Assembly: GCA_965221785.1 (NCBI GenBank) | Contig: CBDCSR010000002.1 | Coordinates: 620,001 to 684,000 of the forward strand | Origin: BD2-11 sp965221785 | Lineage (GTDB): Bacteria; Gemmatimonadota; Gemmatimonadetes; Longimicrobiales; Gaopeijiaceae | Length of the DNA: 64,000 bases | Direction of reading: 5' to 3' | Shown: in pieces, positions 16,863 to 26,003 of the stretch | Layout: every line of letters begins with the position of its first letter | Position numbering within the stretch: the stretch's first letter is position 1 | The notes under the pieces: model-generated | What the model saw: the letters and a program-made list of their open reading frames with translations, nothing else | What the model was told of the DNA's origin: nothing | The model's database searches: none | Program-made: the position numbers and the translations under genes

Positions 16863-19154
16863 CTAGCCGCCCCCGTTGGCCAGTCGCCCGAAGTGGTTCG
16901 CGCGCCGGTACGCCCGTGCCGCGGCTTCCACGTTCCCGTGCAGCTCCTCGGAGACTCCCTGGAAGGCGTACGCCATGGAGTACGCGGAGGGAACACTCGA
17001 CCTCGACGACGGTTCGGGCCACTCCTCTATTTCGAGGAGGTCGTCGACGAGATACACGTCCTCCAGCAGCGCTCGGGTCCGCGCCCGATCGTTCCACGTG
17101 GGTACCCACGGCGCCGTAACGTGCCCGGTCAGGTCGACCAAGGTATCCGATGCCTCGAGCGGAGCGTCCACGAGCTTGAAGGCGAGCCCGTGCCGCACGA
17201 GGTGGGACTTGAGCTGCCACTTGTCCCAGACCTGCCCGGCGGTGGCCGCGAAATAGACCGGCCGGTCCCCCAGCGCCTGTCTCGCAATCTGGAACGCGCG
17301 GATGTCCCCGGGTGACACGATGTCACCCCCGCGCACGGTCCCCGTGACCCAGGCCGAGAGCCGGTATGTCGAGTCCTCGGGGACCCGCAACGACCGCTGG
17401 AGATCGTCGATTCCCGAACCGGGCGCAGGGACGGCCGAGCGGGTGGGCGGCGTCGCGTCCGCCTCCGCATGGAGATTCGGCGCGGTCGTCGGATCGAACG
17501 GACGCTGACACACGATCGTCGTCGGAGAATCTTCCGGGGACTCGCCCGGCTCGCATGGCGTCGTCAGGCGACGAAGCTGCCGATGATACCAGCCGGTCCC
17601 CAGATAGGTCTGGACGATGACCGTCACGTCGCGGCGGACTCCCTCCACCTCCTGCAGATACCACAGCGGGAAGGTGTCGTTGTCGCCGTAGGTGAACAGC
17701 ACGGCGTACGGCTCGACGGACTGCAGCATGTTGTGCGCCCAGTTGCGGGCCGCCCGCTCGTCGCTTCGATCCGCGCGGGTGAAGTTGAAGGCGAAGGGGA
17801 TGAGTCCGACGGCGAGGAGCGCGGCCGCCCTCCGGTGCCGAGCACTGAATCCCGAGCGCGGACGTTCCGGGACACCGGTCGGCACGGACGCGCCCCACCG
17901 GCCCCAGAGCGAGACCAGCCCCAGCCCGGCGTACATCCCCCACAATTGGAAACCGATGACGAAGAAGTAGTCCCGCTCGCGAACCTCGTGAGCCGCGATG
18001 CCGGACACCTCGTCCCGGTAGATCGAGTAGCCGTACTTGAAATTGAGGTAGTAGACGAGAAGCAGGGTGACCGTGAACAGCAGGGTCCCGGCGTATACGA
18101 AGGTCTTTCGGTCGCTCCGCAAGTGGGCCCGGAGGCCGACCAGGGCGAGGAAGAGGAAGAGGATGCTCGCGGCGAGCCGCCCCCCCGGCGGTAGCGACCG
18201 CGCCCACTGCCAGTCGAAGTACTGCCAGTAGTTCGCCATCTGCGCCGATAGCGGCGCCTGGCGCTGCGTGATCGGCGGTGGGGCGTACTGGTCGCGGATC
18301 AGCGACAGCGCGAGCGGCTCGCACGCCACGGCGAGCTTGCTCTGCCCGTAGCGATCCGTGATCCGCTTCGGAGTGATGGCGGAGACGAGCGTGGGACACT
18401 CCGGATCGGCCTCATCGATGATCGGGTTCTGCGCCGAGCGGATGGGAACGAAGAGGAACTGCATGGAGTAGCCGACCGCGATCAGCAGGATCCCGAGCCC
18501 GAGAACGCGCGGATTCAGCGCCGCGCGCCAGCGGTGGACGAGCACGAAGGCCGCGAGGGCCAGCCCCGGCAGCAGGGACATGGTGTGACTCGCCCACCCC
18601 AGACCGAGCACCAGTGCGATGAGCAGGAGCAGCCGGTTGCCGCGCGCCGTATCCGCTTCGTCCATCCATGCCATGGCCAGATAGCTTACCAGGGCGACGA
18701 TGAACATCGAGAGCGGATAGACCTTCTCGTTGAGGTTCGACTGGGTCCACACCGTGAAGGTGGTGGCGCCGACCCACACGCCGACGATCGCGGCCACGAG
18801 CACCTCGTGCCGATTCTCGCGGAACCTGCCGACGATCCGTGCGACCGCCAGAAACCAGAAGAAGCTCGCGCCGGCCGAAAGTGTGGCCCCGAGGGCGTTG
18901 ATCCGCAGCGCGACCGGAAGACCTGTGAATCCGAGAAGCAGGTCCCACACGCGGCCGACAAGGACGAAGAACGGGTTCCCCGGCGGATGTGGCAGCCCGA
19001 GGATGTGCGCCGTGGTCACATACTCCGAACTGTCCCAGAAACCGACCGTCGGCGCGAGGGTCAGCAGGTAGAGACCCCAAACCACGAGCGCCGTCACCAA
19101 GCCCCACGCGCGCAGCGTCAGGCGGCCGACCTTCTCGCGCTCGATGCCGTTCAT
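16863..19154 (-). CDS. DUF2723 multi-pass membrane protein (GT-C/O-mannosyltransferase-like)
   Basis: A 763-residue integral membrane protein. The N-terminal half matches DUF2723: TLAPTVGFWDSSEYVTTAHILGLPHPPGNPFF, shown here only as landmarks GFWDSSEYV and GLPHPPGNPFF, includes the acidic Asp-Ser-Ser-Glu loop typical of GT-C glycosyltransferases. About ten transmembrane helices lie between residues 15 and 480. A soluble extracytoplasmic C-terminal part includes FTYGDNDTFPLWYLQ, and the last 40 residues resemble a TPR helix pair. Related proteins are thought to transfer sugars from lipid carriers; the acceptor here is unknown. ATG 19154 has GGGAG eight bases upstream; an in-frame extension to 19328 crosses the neighbouring promoters and was rejected. 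Confidence 0.85.
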   Translation of the reverse strand: MNGIEREKVGRLTLRAWGLVTALVVWGLYLLTLAPTVGFWDSSEYVTTAHILGLPHPPGNPFFVLVGRVWDLLLGFTGLPVALRINALGATLSAGASFFWFLAVARIVGRFRENRHEVLVAAIVGVWVGATTFTVWTQSNLNEKVYPLSMFIVALVSYLAMAWMDEADTARGNRLLLLIALVLGLGWASHTMSLLPGLALAAFVLVHRWRAALNPRVLGLGILLIAVGYSMQFLFVPIRSAQNPIIDEADPECPTLVSAITPKRITDRYGQSKLAVACEPLALSLIRDQYAPPPITQRQAPLSAQMANYWQYFDWQWARSLPPGGRLAASILFLFLALVGLRAHLRSDRKTFVYAGTLLFTVTLLLVYYLNFKYGYSIYRDEVSGIAAHEVRERDYFFVIGFQLWGMYAGLGLVSLWGRWGASVPTGVPERPRSGFSARHRRAAALLAVGLIPFAFNFTRADRSDERAARNWAHNMLQSVEPYAVLFTYGDNDTFPLWYLQEVEGVRRDVTVIVQTYLGTGWYHRQLRRLTTPCEPGESPEDSPTTIVCQRPFDPTTAPNLHAEADATPPTRSAVPAPGSGIDDLQRSLRVPEDSTYRLSAWVTGTVRGGDIVSPGDIRAFQIARQALGDRPVYFAATAGQVWDKWQLKSHLVRHGLAFKLVDAPLEASDTLVDLTGHVTAPWVPTWNDRARTRALLEDVYLVDDLLEIEEWPEPSSRSSVPSAYSMAYAFQGVSEELHGNVEAAARAYRRANHFGRLANGGG

Positions 19155-19273
19155 TCCGTCGCTCCCGGGATCACGCCCCCTTTCGCTCGACCCGGCCTGG
19201 CCGACCACAATCCCCTGACTTGGGACGCTCGCGGGAGCAATCCCGTTGCACGGGCGTCCCTGGTGCGAAGCTG

Positions 19274-19303
19274 TTGACATGCAAGCCCATGCTTGCGTAT
19301 CAT
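19274..19303 (+). promoter_or_regulatory. Upstream promoter P1 with internal dyad
   Basis: TTGACA (19274-19279), 18-base spacer, TATCAT (19298-19303). The spacer contains the perfect inverted repeat GCAAGC-CCAT-GCTTGC (19281-19296), an operator candidate. It shares TTGACATGCAAGC with P2, 36 bases downstream. Confidence 0.6.
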
Positions 19304-19309
19304 AGGGCC

Positions 19310-19340
19310 TTGACATGCAAGCGAACACTTGCCTTATACT
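19310..19340 (+). promoter_or_regulatory. Downstream promoter P2 with internal dyad, leaderless start
   Basis: TTGACA (19310-19315), 19-base spacer, TATACT (19335-19340). The spacer holds GCAAG (19317-19321) and CTTGC (19328-19332), a variant of the P1 dyad. Transcription should begin near 19346-19347, essentially at the GTG start of the ArsR gene, implying a leaderless transcript. Confidence 0.65.
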
Positions 19341-19345
19341 GACAT

Positions 19346-19657
19346 GTGGACATTTACCGCGCGATCGCTGACCGAACCAGGCGAGCCATCCTGGATGAGC
19401 TCGTGGATCGGTCGGGTCAATCGCTCTTCGAGATTTGTGGGCGCCTGATCATGAAACACGGCATCGGCTCCTCGCGGCAGGCGATCTCGCAGCACCTGGA
19501 CGTCCTGGAAGCCGCCGGGCTGATTCGCACAAGGCGCGAGGGGCGGTCGAAGCTCCACTGGTTCGTGGGCGCCCCGCTGCAGGAAATCGGGGAGCGGTGG
19601 CCGGTCTCGACAGACGAGGACACTTCACACTCAACGGACGAGGACATCGAGAAATGA
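19346..19657 (+). CDS. ArsR-family transcriptional regulator
   Basis: A 103-residue winged-helix regulator. The N-terminal IYRAIADRTRRAILDELVD and the recognition-helix stretch GSSRQAISQHLDVLEAAGLI are typical of ArsR/SmtB-like proteins, and RTRREGRSKLHWF forms the wing. The metal-binding ELCVCDL motif of metal-sensing members is absent, so it probably senses something else. GTG 19346 is the start, close to the predicted transcription start. Two GCAAGC-type dyads within its own promoters are likely its binding sites. It overlaps the glyoxalase gene by ATGA. The C-terminal tail is rich in Asp, Glu, Ser and Thr. Confidence 0.85.
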   Translation: MDIYRAIADRTRRAILDELVDRSGQSLFEICGRLIMKHGIGSSRQAISQHLDVLEAAGLIRTRREGRSKLHWFVGAPLQEIGERWPVSTDEDTSHSTDEDIEK

Positions 19658-20049
19658 GAATCAACCACACCAGCGTCCCCGTGGACGATCAGCAGAAGGC
19701 ACTGCAGTTCTACTCGGAAACGCTTGGTTTTCGTGTAAAGCACAACATCCCCCTCGGAGAGCACGCGTGGATCACCGTGGTATCCGAGGAAGCTCCGGAG
19801 GGGACGGAGTTGGTGCTTGAGCCTGCTGAACATCCCGCAATCGGTCCGTTCAGGAAGGCGCTCGTGGAGGACGGGATCCCCTATACCGCCTTCACGGTCG
19901 ACGATGTCGGAGCCGAGCACGAGCGTCTCGTGGCGAAAGGTGTGCGATTCGTGCAGCCGCCAACCGACCTGGGGACGGTCATTACCGCAGTCTTCGACGA
20001 TACCTGCGGCAACCTGATCCAGATCATGGAGGAGAAGGGTCAACCGTGA
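19654..20049 (+). CDS. Glyoxalase/bleomycin-resistance/dioxygenase (VOC) family protein
   Basis: A 131-residue vicinal-oxygen-chelate protein with two beta-alpha-beta-beta-beta modules. Module one begins INHTSVPVDDQQKALQFYSE, with His5 a likely metal ligand and a Glu in TELVLEP a second. Module two contains GIPYTAFTVDDVGAEHERL and ends NLIQIMEE, with further ligand positions. Members isomerise, cleave or bind small electrophiles or antibiotics; the substrate here is unknown. It is translationally coupled to the ArsR gene, so it is the probable regulated target. Its 3' end overlaps the convergent metallo-beta-lactamase-fold gene by 26 bases. Confidence 0.85.
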   Translation: MRINHTSVPVDDQQKALQFYSETLGFRVKHNIPLGEHAWITVVSEEAPEGTELVLEPAEHPAIGPFRKALVEDGIPYTAFTVDDVGAEHERLVAKGVRFVQPPTDLGTVITAVFDDTCGNLIQIMEEKGQP

Positions 20050-20791
20050 CGATGGCCTGCTCCCCCACGATGCGCCGCACCCCCTCCTCCAGCCGCTCCA
20101 GGTAGTCGTCCAGGTGCTCCGCCGCGATGGGATTCCCGTGGATGGGCGCGACCCAGGACACGTCACGTTCTTCGAGCATCTCCCGCAGCACCCTCATGAG
20201 CACCGACGGATCGGCGTAGCGAAGCCAGATCAGCGTGTCGCGGTGGAAGGTGTAGATCTCCTCGCTCCGGAAGCCGCCCGGCAGCTGGCGCGAGGTCAGC
20301 CCCGTTTCGTCGTCCGCATGGTGGTACCCGAAGCCGTCGGCCACGAAGAGAACGCGCGATCCGCGGTCGTAGATCCACGAAGTATGGGAGCGGTCCGCGA
20401 GCGGCGGGTCGAGGAAGTCGATCACCCTCCCGGCCACCTCCAGGCTCCCTCCGATCCGGCTGCGGCGGGCATAGGGAAGCCCCTGGATCTCCGGTTCCCC
20501 CGAGGATGCCACGATCTCGAAGTCGCCCCAGCGGCGCCGGAACGCCGGGATGTTGCCTGAGTGCGGATAGTCGGAGTGCGACAGCACCAGCGAATGGATG
20601 CCTTCCCCGGCGGTGGCGCGCGAGATGCGGCGCACCAGGCTCTCGCGGTGATAGAACGAGCCGGAGTCGATGAGGATGTTCTTCGCCCCCGCGCGGATCA
20701 GAAACACGCTGACGTGGACGTTGCGCCCTCCGCCCAGCGGATAGTTCTCCGCGATCCAGGAAACGTCCCGCGTGAACTCCACCCCGCTCAC
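20024..20791 (-). CDS. Metallo-beta-lactamase-fold protein, downstream paralog
   Basis: A 255-residue MBL-fold protein. The core motif reads LSHSDYPHSGN, so it keeps His-x-Asp-x-x-His, but where classical members have Asp-His it has Pro-His. A later Asp (VLFVADGFG) and the C-terminal APIHGNP His are present, so metal binding is possible. The start is GTG 20791, overlapping the upstream paralog stop (GTGA). The protein lacks a signal peptide and should be cytoplasmic. The pair resembles the diiron/oxygen-reductase and hydrolase branches of the fold. The substrate is unknown. Confidence 0.78.
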   Translation of the reverse strand: MSGVEFTRDVSWIAENYPLGGGRNVHVSVFLIRAGAKNILIDSGSFYHRESLVRRISRATAGEGIHSLVLSHSDYPHSGNIPAFRRRWGDFEIVASSGEPEIQGLPYARRSRIGGSLEVAGRVIDFLDPPLADRSHTSWIYDRGSRVLFVADGFGYHHADDETGLTSRQLPGGFRSEEIYTFHRDTLIWLRYADPSVLMRVLREMLEERDVSWVAPIHGNPIAAEHLDDYLERLEEGVRRIVGEQAIVTVDPSPP

Positions 20792-21591
20792 AGGACCCCC
20801 GTCCGGCCGCCGGTGGCGACCCGTTCCACGACCTCTTTCATCATCTCGAAGTAGCGCGGCACGTCGGCGCGGATCACGGGCCCGTGCGCGGAGGCGATCA
20901 TCGCCGGGCGATACCTCTCCGCCAACAGATCGATCTCCGCCTGGGTGCGCGCCACATCCACGTACCGCATCCAGAACATGACCCGCCCGTGGAACTCCGC
21001 GTAGCGGTCGACGTCCACGGGGGAGCGGAACTCGTCGGCGAACAGAAGCCCTTCCCCGTCCATCAGCGGCAGCCCCATCCAGTCGACCGGCAGGAGCATC
21101 CCGGAGGCCTCCTCGGTCATCCACATCGACATCGCGGCGTCCAGGAAGGCGGCGGCGTGGAAGTGCAGCCGCAGCCCGCCCAGGTCGAGCGAGTCGCCCA
21201 GCCCCACCTTGTGCGCGTCTTCGAGATGATAGAGCTCGTGGGTGCGTCCGAACCGGGGCGCCACCAGCGTGGCGCCGGGATGTCGCTCGAGGATGCGGAA
21301 GGTGTTGCCCGCGTGGGGAACGTCCGGGTGCGAGAGCGCGAGATAGTCGAGCGCGCGGCCGTCCAGCACCGTCTCCAGGTCCGCGAGGATCTGCTCGTCC
21401 GCCGCCGGCGACAGGGTGTCGAAGAGGAGCGTTCGCTCCCCGGCGAAGAGGAAGGCGTTCTGCGGAACGTGGATCTCGCGCCCCGGACGATACCAGTGGG
21501 CTCCGCGGTCGATCAGGGATTTCGCTATCCCCGGGCGATCCGGCCCGAACTCCTGAATCCAGTGGATCCCGGGATGAATTTCTCTGGGCAT
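20788..21591 (-). CDS. Metallo-beta-lactamase-fold protein, upstream paralog
   Basis: A 267-residue MBL-fold protein, first of a tandem pair. The strand-loop motif is LSHPDVPHAGN, with the same Pro in place of the usual Asp before His as in the next gene. The other ligand positions appear as LLPVDWMG and ASAHGPVI. A YHLEDAHKVGLGDSL loop and MFWMRYVDVARTQAEIDLL also recur in the paralog. ATG 21591 was preferred over GTG 21633 because the extension is low-complexity. It is likely soluble, and its activity is unknown. The two proteins may form a heterodimer. Confidence 0.78.
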   Translation of the reverse strand: MPREIHPGIHWIQEFGPDRPGIAKSLIDRGAHWYRPGREIHVPQNAFLFAGERTLLFDTLSPAADEQILADLETVLDGRALDYLALSHPDVPHAGNTFRILERHPGATLVAPRFGRTHELYHLEDAHKVGLGDSLDLGGLRLHFHAAAFLDAAMSMWMTEEASGMLLPVDWMGLPLMDGEGLLFADEFRSPVDVDRYAEFHGRVMFWMRYVDVARTQAEIDLLAERYRPAMIASAHGPVIRADVPRYFEMMKEVVERVATGGRTGVL

Positions 21592-21688
21592 GGCGGTTGT
21601 CGAGGGAGATGACGCCTCTCCCGCGAGAGGCACCCGCGAAGGTGTAGCGGTGGAAGCGCCAGCGCCAGAGGCACGCCGAAGCGAAGGG

Positions 21689-23101
21689 TCATGCCGCCCC
21701 GTCCTCCCTCCCCGCCGGCGCCCGGGCGGCCGGGATCCTCCCGACCAGCAGCGCGCAGATGGAGGCCAGGATCAGAGCGGCCGCGGCCGGGAATCCGGCT
21801 TGCGATGCCTCACCGGTGGTGGCCGCCGGCTCGAAGGCGGGAACCCGCTCCCAATCCACTTGAGCGATCGGCGCGGCCGAGAACAGCACCGGCTGGAAAT
21901 GGGCCTTGAGGCGCTCGTGGTATCGCCGGACCGCGTCCTGGTAGGCGAGTTGGCTGGCCAGGTCCGTGGCGGCGAGCCGGTCGAGCGCGAGTCGGGTTGC
22001 CAGCGGCGGCACCAGCAGCGACCATCGGCGGGCCCATTCGTCCCGCCGCGTCAGGACATCGCGGTAGGCGCGGGAAGCATCCCGGGCAGCCCGGTCGCCC
22101 CGGTGGTTCATCGCGTAGTACCAAGCCCAGGTGAACTCGTCTTCCGGGACGGTTTGGTCGCTCCACTCCGGGTAGTCCTCGAAGAACGAGTCCATCGTCT
22201 CGGCCTTCGTCAGGTCCCACGCTTCGTGGTATCCCTGGCGCTGGCGCACGGTCAGCTCCAGGGCCTCGGGCGCGGGGTGCAGGATCGAGTTTGCCAGGCT
22301 CAGGACCGCCGGGGCCAGGAAGGTGAAGGCCACCCACACCCCCACCAGGATCATCGCGTTGGCGGTTGAAGAGCGGCGCCCGGTCGCCACGCCCAGGCAG
22401 AGCGCAAACCAGAAGAGGGTATGCAGCGCGATGAGCGTGGCTGCCCAGCCGGCACGGCCATCGCCATCGATTCCGGCAAGGAATGCGCCGATCACGGCCA
22501 GCGATGTGACCAGGCCGCCCATCAGGATCACCCGCGCGCCGATCTTTGCGGCGACCAGGCGCCGGGGTCGGGCGAAGAGCCGCGCCATGCCCCAGGTGCC
22601 GCGCTCACGTTCGCCCGAAACGATGTCGTAGGTAACGGCAATGACGAAGAGGGGAAGCAGGGCGATGAGGACAAACGTCAGATCGAGGTGCCCCGCAGCC
22701 GCGAGACGCGGATTCAGCGTCTCCTGTTCGTAGAGCTGCCCTTCGAGCGCCAGCAGCCGGATTCGCAGGTTGGCCGTCTCGATCTCCGTCCTGCCGCTCG
22801 CGAGCGCCGACAGCCGGGACGATGGCTGTGATGCCGGCAGGGCCAGGTAGTACAGCAACTCGCCCGCCTCGGTCGTCGGCGGATAGCGGGATACGAGATG
22901 GGCGAGCTGATCCCGGTAGGCGGTCTCGGCTGCTGCCGCGGCGTCCTCGGCCGCCTGCACCCTGCGATTCCCCTGCCAGGCCGCATGGATCCCCAGTCCC
23001 AGCAGCAGAGCCGCCGCGACCGTGACGCCGCCGGAGCGGACCACCCGGGCGAGTTCAAGCCGGATGAGGCGCACCCACGCTCTCGCGCTTTCGGACCTCA
23101 C
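21689..23101 (-). CDS. ABC-2 type permease, copy 4 (pairs with copy 2)
   Basis: A 470-residue permease with an N-terminal transmembrane helix, an extracytoplasmic region of about 130 residues and five further helices. The coupling-helix region (DIVSGERERGTWGMARLFARP) is the usual ABC-2 permease signature facing the ATPase. FVLIALLPLFVIAVTYD is nearly the same as in the permease at 24572-26002. A second periplasmic stretch (DYPEWSDQTVPEDEFTWAWY) lies before the last helix. GTG 23101 follows the previous stop by 10 bases. It is the last gene of the ABC operon. The substrate is unknown. Confidence 0.82.
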   Translation of the reverse strand: MRSESARAWVRLIRLELARVVRSGGVTVAAALLLGLGIHAAWQGNRRVQAAEDAAAAAETAYRDQLAHLVSRYPPTTEAGELLYYLALPASQPSSRLSALASGRTEIETANLRIRLLALEGQLYEQETLNPRLAAAGHLDLTFVLIALLPLFVIAVTYDIVSGERERGTWGMARLFARPRRLVAAKIGARVILMGGLVTSLAVIGAFLAGIDGDGRAGWAATLIALHTLFWFALCLGVATGRRSSTANAMILVGVWVAFTFLAPAVLSLANSILHPAPEALELTVRQRQGYHEAWDLTKAETMDSFFEDYPEWSDQTVPEDEFTWAWYYAMNHRGDRAARDASRAYRDVLTRRDEWARRWSLLVPPLATRLALDRLAATDLASQLAYQDAVRRYHERLKAHFQPVLFSAAPIAQVDWERVPAFEPAATTGEASQAGFPAAAALILASICALLVGRIPAARAPAGREDGAA

Positions 23102-23111
23102 CTGCCCGTTC

Positions 23112-24554
23112 TCACCTCGACGGACGATCCATGCCCACGCGCGGCAGCCGCCTGCGGCCCAACCCGAGGGCGGCGAGTGGAAGGGCGATCCACAGCCCCA
23201 GCGCGGCCAGCGAAAGAGGACGATCGGCCAGGACCCGGCGGAGTGAAGGCGGGTCCGGCCTGAAGACCGGGAACCGGGCCCATTCCTGGCGCGCAATGCG
23301 CTGAGCGCGGTCGTTCTCGTAGTGGATCTCGTGGATGTGGAGGTCGTTCAGCCGCTGGATGATGTCGTAGCGATGAGCCTCGGCCTGCGCGCGGAAGGCC
23401 TCCATCGCCTCCGGCCCGGTTCCCGCTGCCGCCATCGACAGGTCCCGGGCCGCCAGATGGGGAGAGAGCAGCCCCAGCCACGCCATGGCCCGGTCCTGCC
23501 GCCGATGAAGGGCGAGCAGCTCCAACTGGTGCTCCTCGGAGATCCGGCTGGTGACCGCCTCTCCCTCGTGGCTTACGACTCCTGCCCAGTTGACCGGAAG
23601 CTCCTCGACCGACGCCACCTGGTACCGCGCCAGGTATTCGTCGCGCAGGGCACGGAAGAAGGGATCGTCGGGGTTGTGGCTGTCCCCCACCTGGCGCTGC
23701 GCCTCCTCCACCTGGGCGGTGAACTGGGCGCGCGACGGTATGGGATGAAGCGCGTTCGCGAGGGAGGCGCCCAGGCGCGGGGCGGCAACGCACAGCACGA
23801 CCCAGATGGCGACGAGCTGGGCGAGAGCGGCCCGCGAGGAGGCTCTGCGTGACGAGACCCAGACCGTCAGCAGCACCCACCCCGCAAGATACGCCGCATA
23901 GGTTGCCGCGAGCGCCAGCATCCGCGCGACCGAGGGTTGTTCTGCGCCTCCAGTGGCGACGAATGCGGCCGTGATCAGCCCGATCGGCAGGGCCGCCGCC
24001 ACGGCCGCCGTCCCGATGCCCAGCGCCTTCCCTGCCATGATCTGGGCCGGGGTCGCGCCCTGGGCCAGGAGCAGGGGAAGCGTACCCTGCTCCCTCTCGC
24101 GGCTTACCGATGCGAATCCGGCGGCCACAACCAGCAACGGCAGGAGCAGCCCCAGCACGGCGGCCGGCGTGAGCCGCCCGAAACTCAGCAATGCCGTCGC
24201 ATGTCGGGCATCGCCGAAGCTGGCAGAATTCTGCCGGTGCCCCTCCAGATAAAGCGATGTCCCCGCGTAGGCGCCGACCCCCGGATCGAAGAACGCCAGG
24301 GGCGCCTCCTCACGGAAGACGAGGAACCCGTAGTGGATCACCCGGTGCGGATGGCGGTCCGGCTGCTCCGCCCACTGGCGGTCGACCAGCGCCTGGTAGC
24401 GGGCGCGCTGTTCCGCCTCGCTCGCGGTGTGATGCCGGGCTCCGACGACGGAGACGATCCCCAGAGCGGCGACGAGTCCCAGCAGGAACACGACGTAGCG
24501 GTCCTCGCGCATCGCACCGACCTGCCGCCGTGCGATCAGCAGAATGTTGCTCAT
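23112..24554 (-). CDS. ABC-2 type permease, DUF3526-like, copy 3 (pairs with copy 1)
   Basis: A 480-residue permease with a TM1 near residues 22-40, a periplasmic loop and about five later helices. The loop motif HYGFLVFREEAPLAFFDPGV plus YAGTSLYLEGHRQN is closely shared with copy 1 (26004-27410), marking them as paralogs. The cytoplasmic coupling stretch is SREREQGTLPLLLAQG. A large C-terminal periplasmic domain (about 240-420) precedes the last helix, as in DUF3526 proteins. It starts 17 bases after copy 2 and should share its ATPase. The translocated molecule is unknown. Confidence 0.83.
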   Translation of the reverse strand: MSNILLIARRQVGAMREDRYVVFLLGLVAALGIVSVVGARHHTASEAEQRARYQALVDRQWAEQPDRHPHRVIHYGFLVFREEAPLAFFDPGVGAYAGTSLYLEGHRQNSASFGDARHATALLSFGRLTPAAVLGLLLPLLVVAAGFASVSREREQGTLPLLLAQGATPAQIMAGKALGIGTAAVAAALPIGLITAAFVATGGAEQPSVARMLALAATYAAYLAGWVLLTVWVSSRRASSRAALAQLVAIWVVLCVAAPRLGASLANALHPIPSRAQFTAQVEEAQRQVGDSHNPDDPFFRALRDEYLARYQVASVEELPVNWAGVVSHEGEAVTSRISEEHQLELLALHRRQDRAMAWLGLLSPHLAARDLSMAAAGTGPEAMEAFRAQAEAHRYDIIQRLNDLHIHEIHYENDRAQRIARQEWARFPVFRPDPPSLRRVLADRPLSLAALGLWIALPLAALGLGRRRLPRVGMDRPSR

Positions 24555-24571
24555 TGTGCAACCGATTCGCC

Positions 24572-26002
24572 TCAGTCCGCTCCCCGCACCCGGCCGAGCC
24601 CCACCCCAGCGCCCACGCCCGCCAGGACGAGAAGTCCGCCGAGGAACGTGAGCGGCACACCCGCGCGGCGTGCCACGTCGGCGCCTTCCTCATCCTCGAG
24701 CCGGAACTTCGGCACGTCTGGAAGGACGCTGGCGTCCATTTGCTCGCTGGCCAGGATTGCGGGCACGAAGAACTCCCGCCATCGCTCGGCGAAGGCGCGT
24801 ACCTGCGACTGGAAGCCCGCGAAACGCGCGTCTCCAGTTCCCGCCGCGTCGATGAGCACCTCCTGGGCCAGGAGCGCCGGCGACAGGAACCGGTAGCGGC
24901 GCACCAGTGCGATCTGCTCGGCGCGGCGTGCATCGTGTTCCGAGGTCACTTCCTCGAGGCGGCGGTTCACGGCGTCCGTGGCGGCCCAGGCGAGGGCGCC
25001 CAGGCCGGGCTCTTCGGCCACCACGCCGCCCGCCATCTCGGGATGGTCCTCCAGGTAGCGGGCGAGCAGTTCGCTGCGACGGTTCACGGCCTCGTTCGAG
25101 GCCTCCCGCTGCGCGGTGACCATCTGAACGCGGGACGGCAACGGGTGCAGCAGGCCCGACGCGATGTTGATGGCGGCCGGAAGCACGACCACCAGGACCA
25201 GCCACGCCCCCACCAGAACCGTGGCGTTCCACGCTGAGGATCGCCGCAGGCTGTTCACCCACGCCGCGAGCACGAACCAGAACAGCGCGTAGGTGACCAC
25301 CGTGGCGCACCACAGAAGCACCCGGCCCGGCGAGCCGAAGCCCCCCGTGACCAGAATCCCGAGCAGCGAGGCCGCCAGCACCATGCCCACCACCAGCAGC
25401 GCGCGGAAGGTCAGCTTCGCCGCCACGACGCGGCGGGCCGACACGGGCTGTGAGAGCGTCAGGGCCAGGGTCCCCTGCTCGCGCTCCTCGGAGAGCACGT
25501 TGAAGCTGAGCGCCAGCACCAGCAGGGGCAGCAGGTAGATCACCACGAAGGCCAGGTCGAAACGCCCGACCATCAGGTTGAGGGGGTTCTCGACCTCCCC
25601 GTTCTGGTGGAACGACGACTCGTTGGTGTAGATGTTGACGTCGTAGTAGTAGGGCAGGAGATCGCTCTGACCGACCGCCAGCGCCGTCAGGGGACCGGGT
25701 TCCAGCACTGCGGTATGGCTGCCGCGGGCCCCGCCCAGCACGTTGGGGGCGCGGGGATCGGCGAAGCGCGAAGCCGGCTCGGCACCGTTCTCAATCGCGG
25801 CCAGTTCCTCGGCGAGGGCGCGCGCGCGGTCGACGTTGCCGGCCTGCACGGCCTCCACAGTGCGCTCCTGAAAGCGCATCCAGACCACGCCGTTGGCCAG
25901 CGCATAGACGAGAAGGACGGCGAAGAGCCCGAGCACGATGCGGAGCGCCCGGTCGGCCATGAGCAGGCGCCATTCGTTTCGGAGGACGGTGCGCGCGGTC
26001 AT
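24572..26002 (-). CDS. ABC-2 type permease, copy 2
   Basis: A 476-residue permease: TM1 (about 20-42), a periplasmic section with DLLPYYYDVNIYTNES, then helices starting with FVVIYLLPLLVLALSFNV. The coupling motif SEEREQGTLALTLSQPVSA is adjacent. A long periplasmic domain (about 280-430) separates the central helices from the last one. It belongs to the same subtype as copy 4, not to copies 1 and 3. ATG 26002 lies one base past the stop of copy 1. An in-frame extension upstream to 26209 lies inside copy 1 and was rejected. Confidence 0.83.
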   Translation of the reverse strand: MTARTVLRNEWRLLMADRALRIVLGLFAVLLVYALANGVVWMRFQERTVEAVQAGNVDRARALAEELAAIENGAEPASRFADPRAPNVLGGARGSHTAVLEPGPLTALAVGQSDLLPYYYDVNIYTNESSFHQNGEVENPLNLMVGRFDLAFVVIYLLPLLVLALSFNVLSEEREQGTLALTLSQPVSARRVVAAKLTFRALLVVGMVLAASLLGILVTGGFGSPGRVLLWCATVVTYALFWFVLAAWVNSLRRSSAWNATVLVGAWLVLVVVLPAAINIASGLLHPLPSRVQMVTAQREASNEAVNRRSELLARYLEDHPEMAGGVVAEEPGLGALAWAATDAVNRRLEEVTSEHDARRAEQIALVRRYRFLSPALLAQEVLIDAAGTGDARFAGFQSQVRAFAERWREFFVPAILASEQMDASVLPDVPKFRLEDEEGADVARRAGVPLTFLGGLLVLAGVGAGVGLGRVRGAD

Positions 26003-26003
26003 G

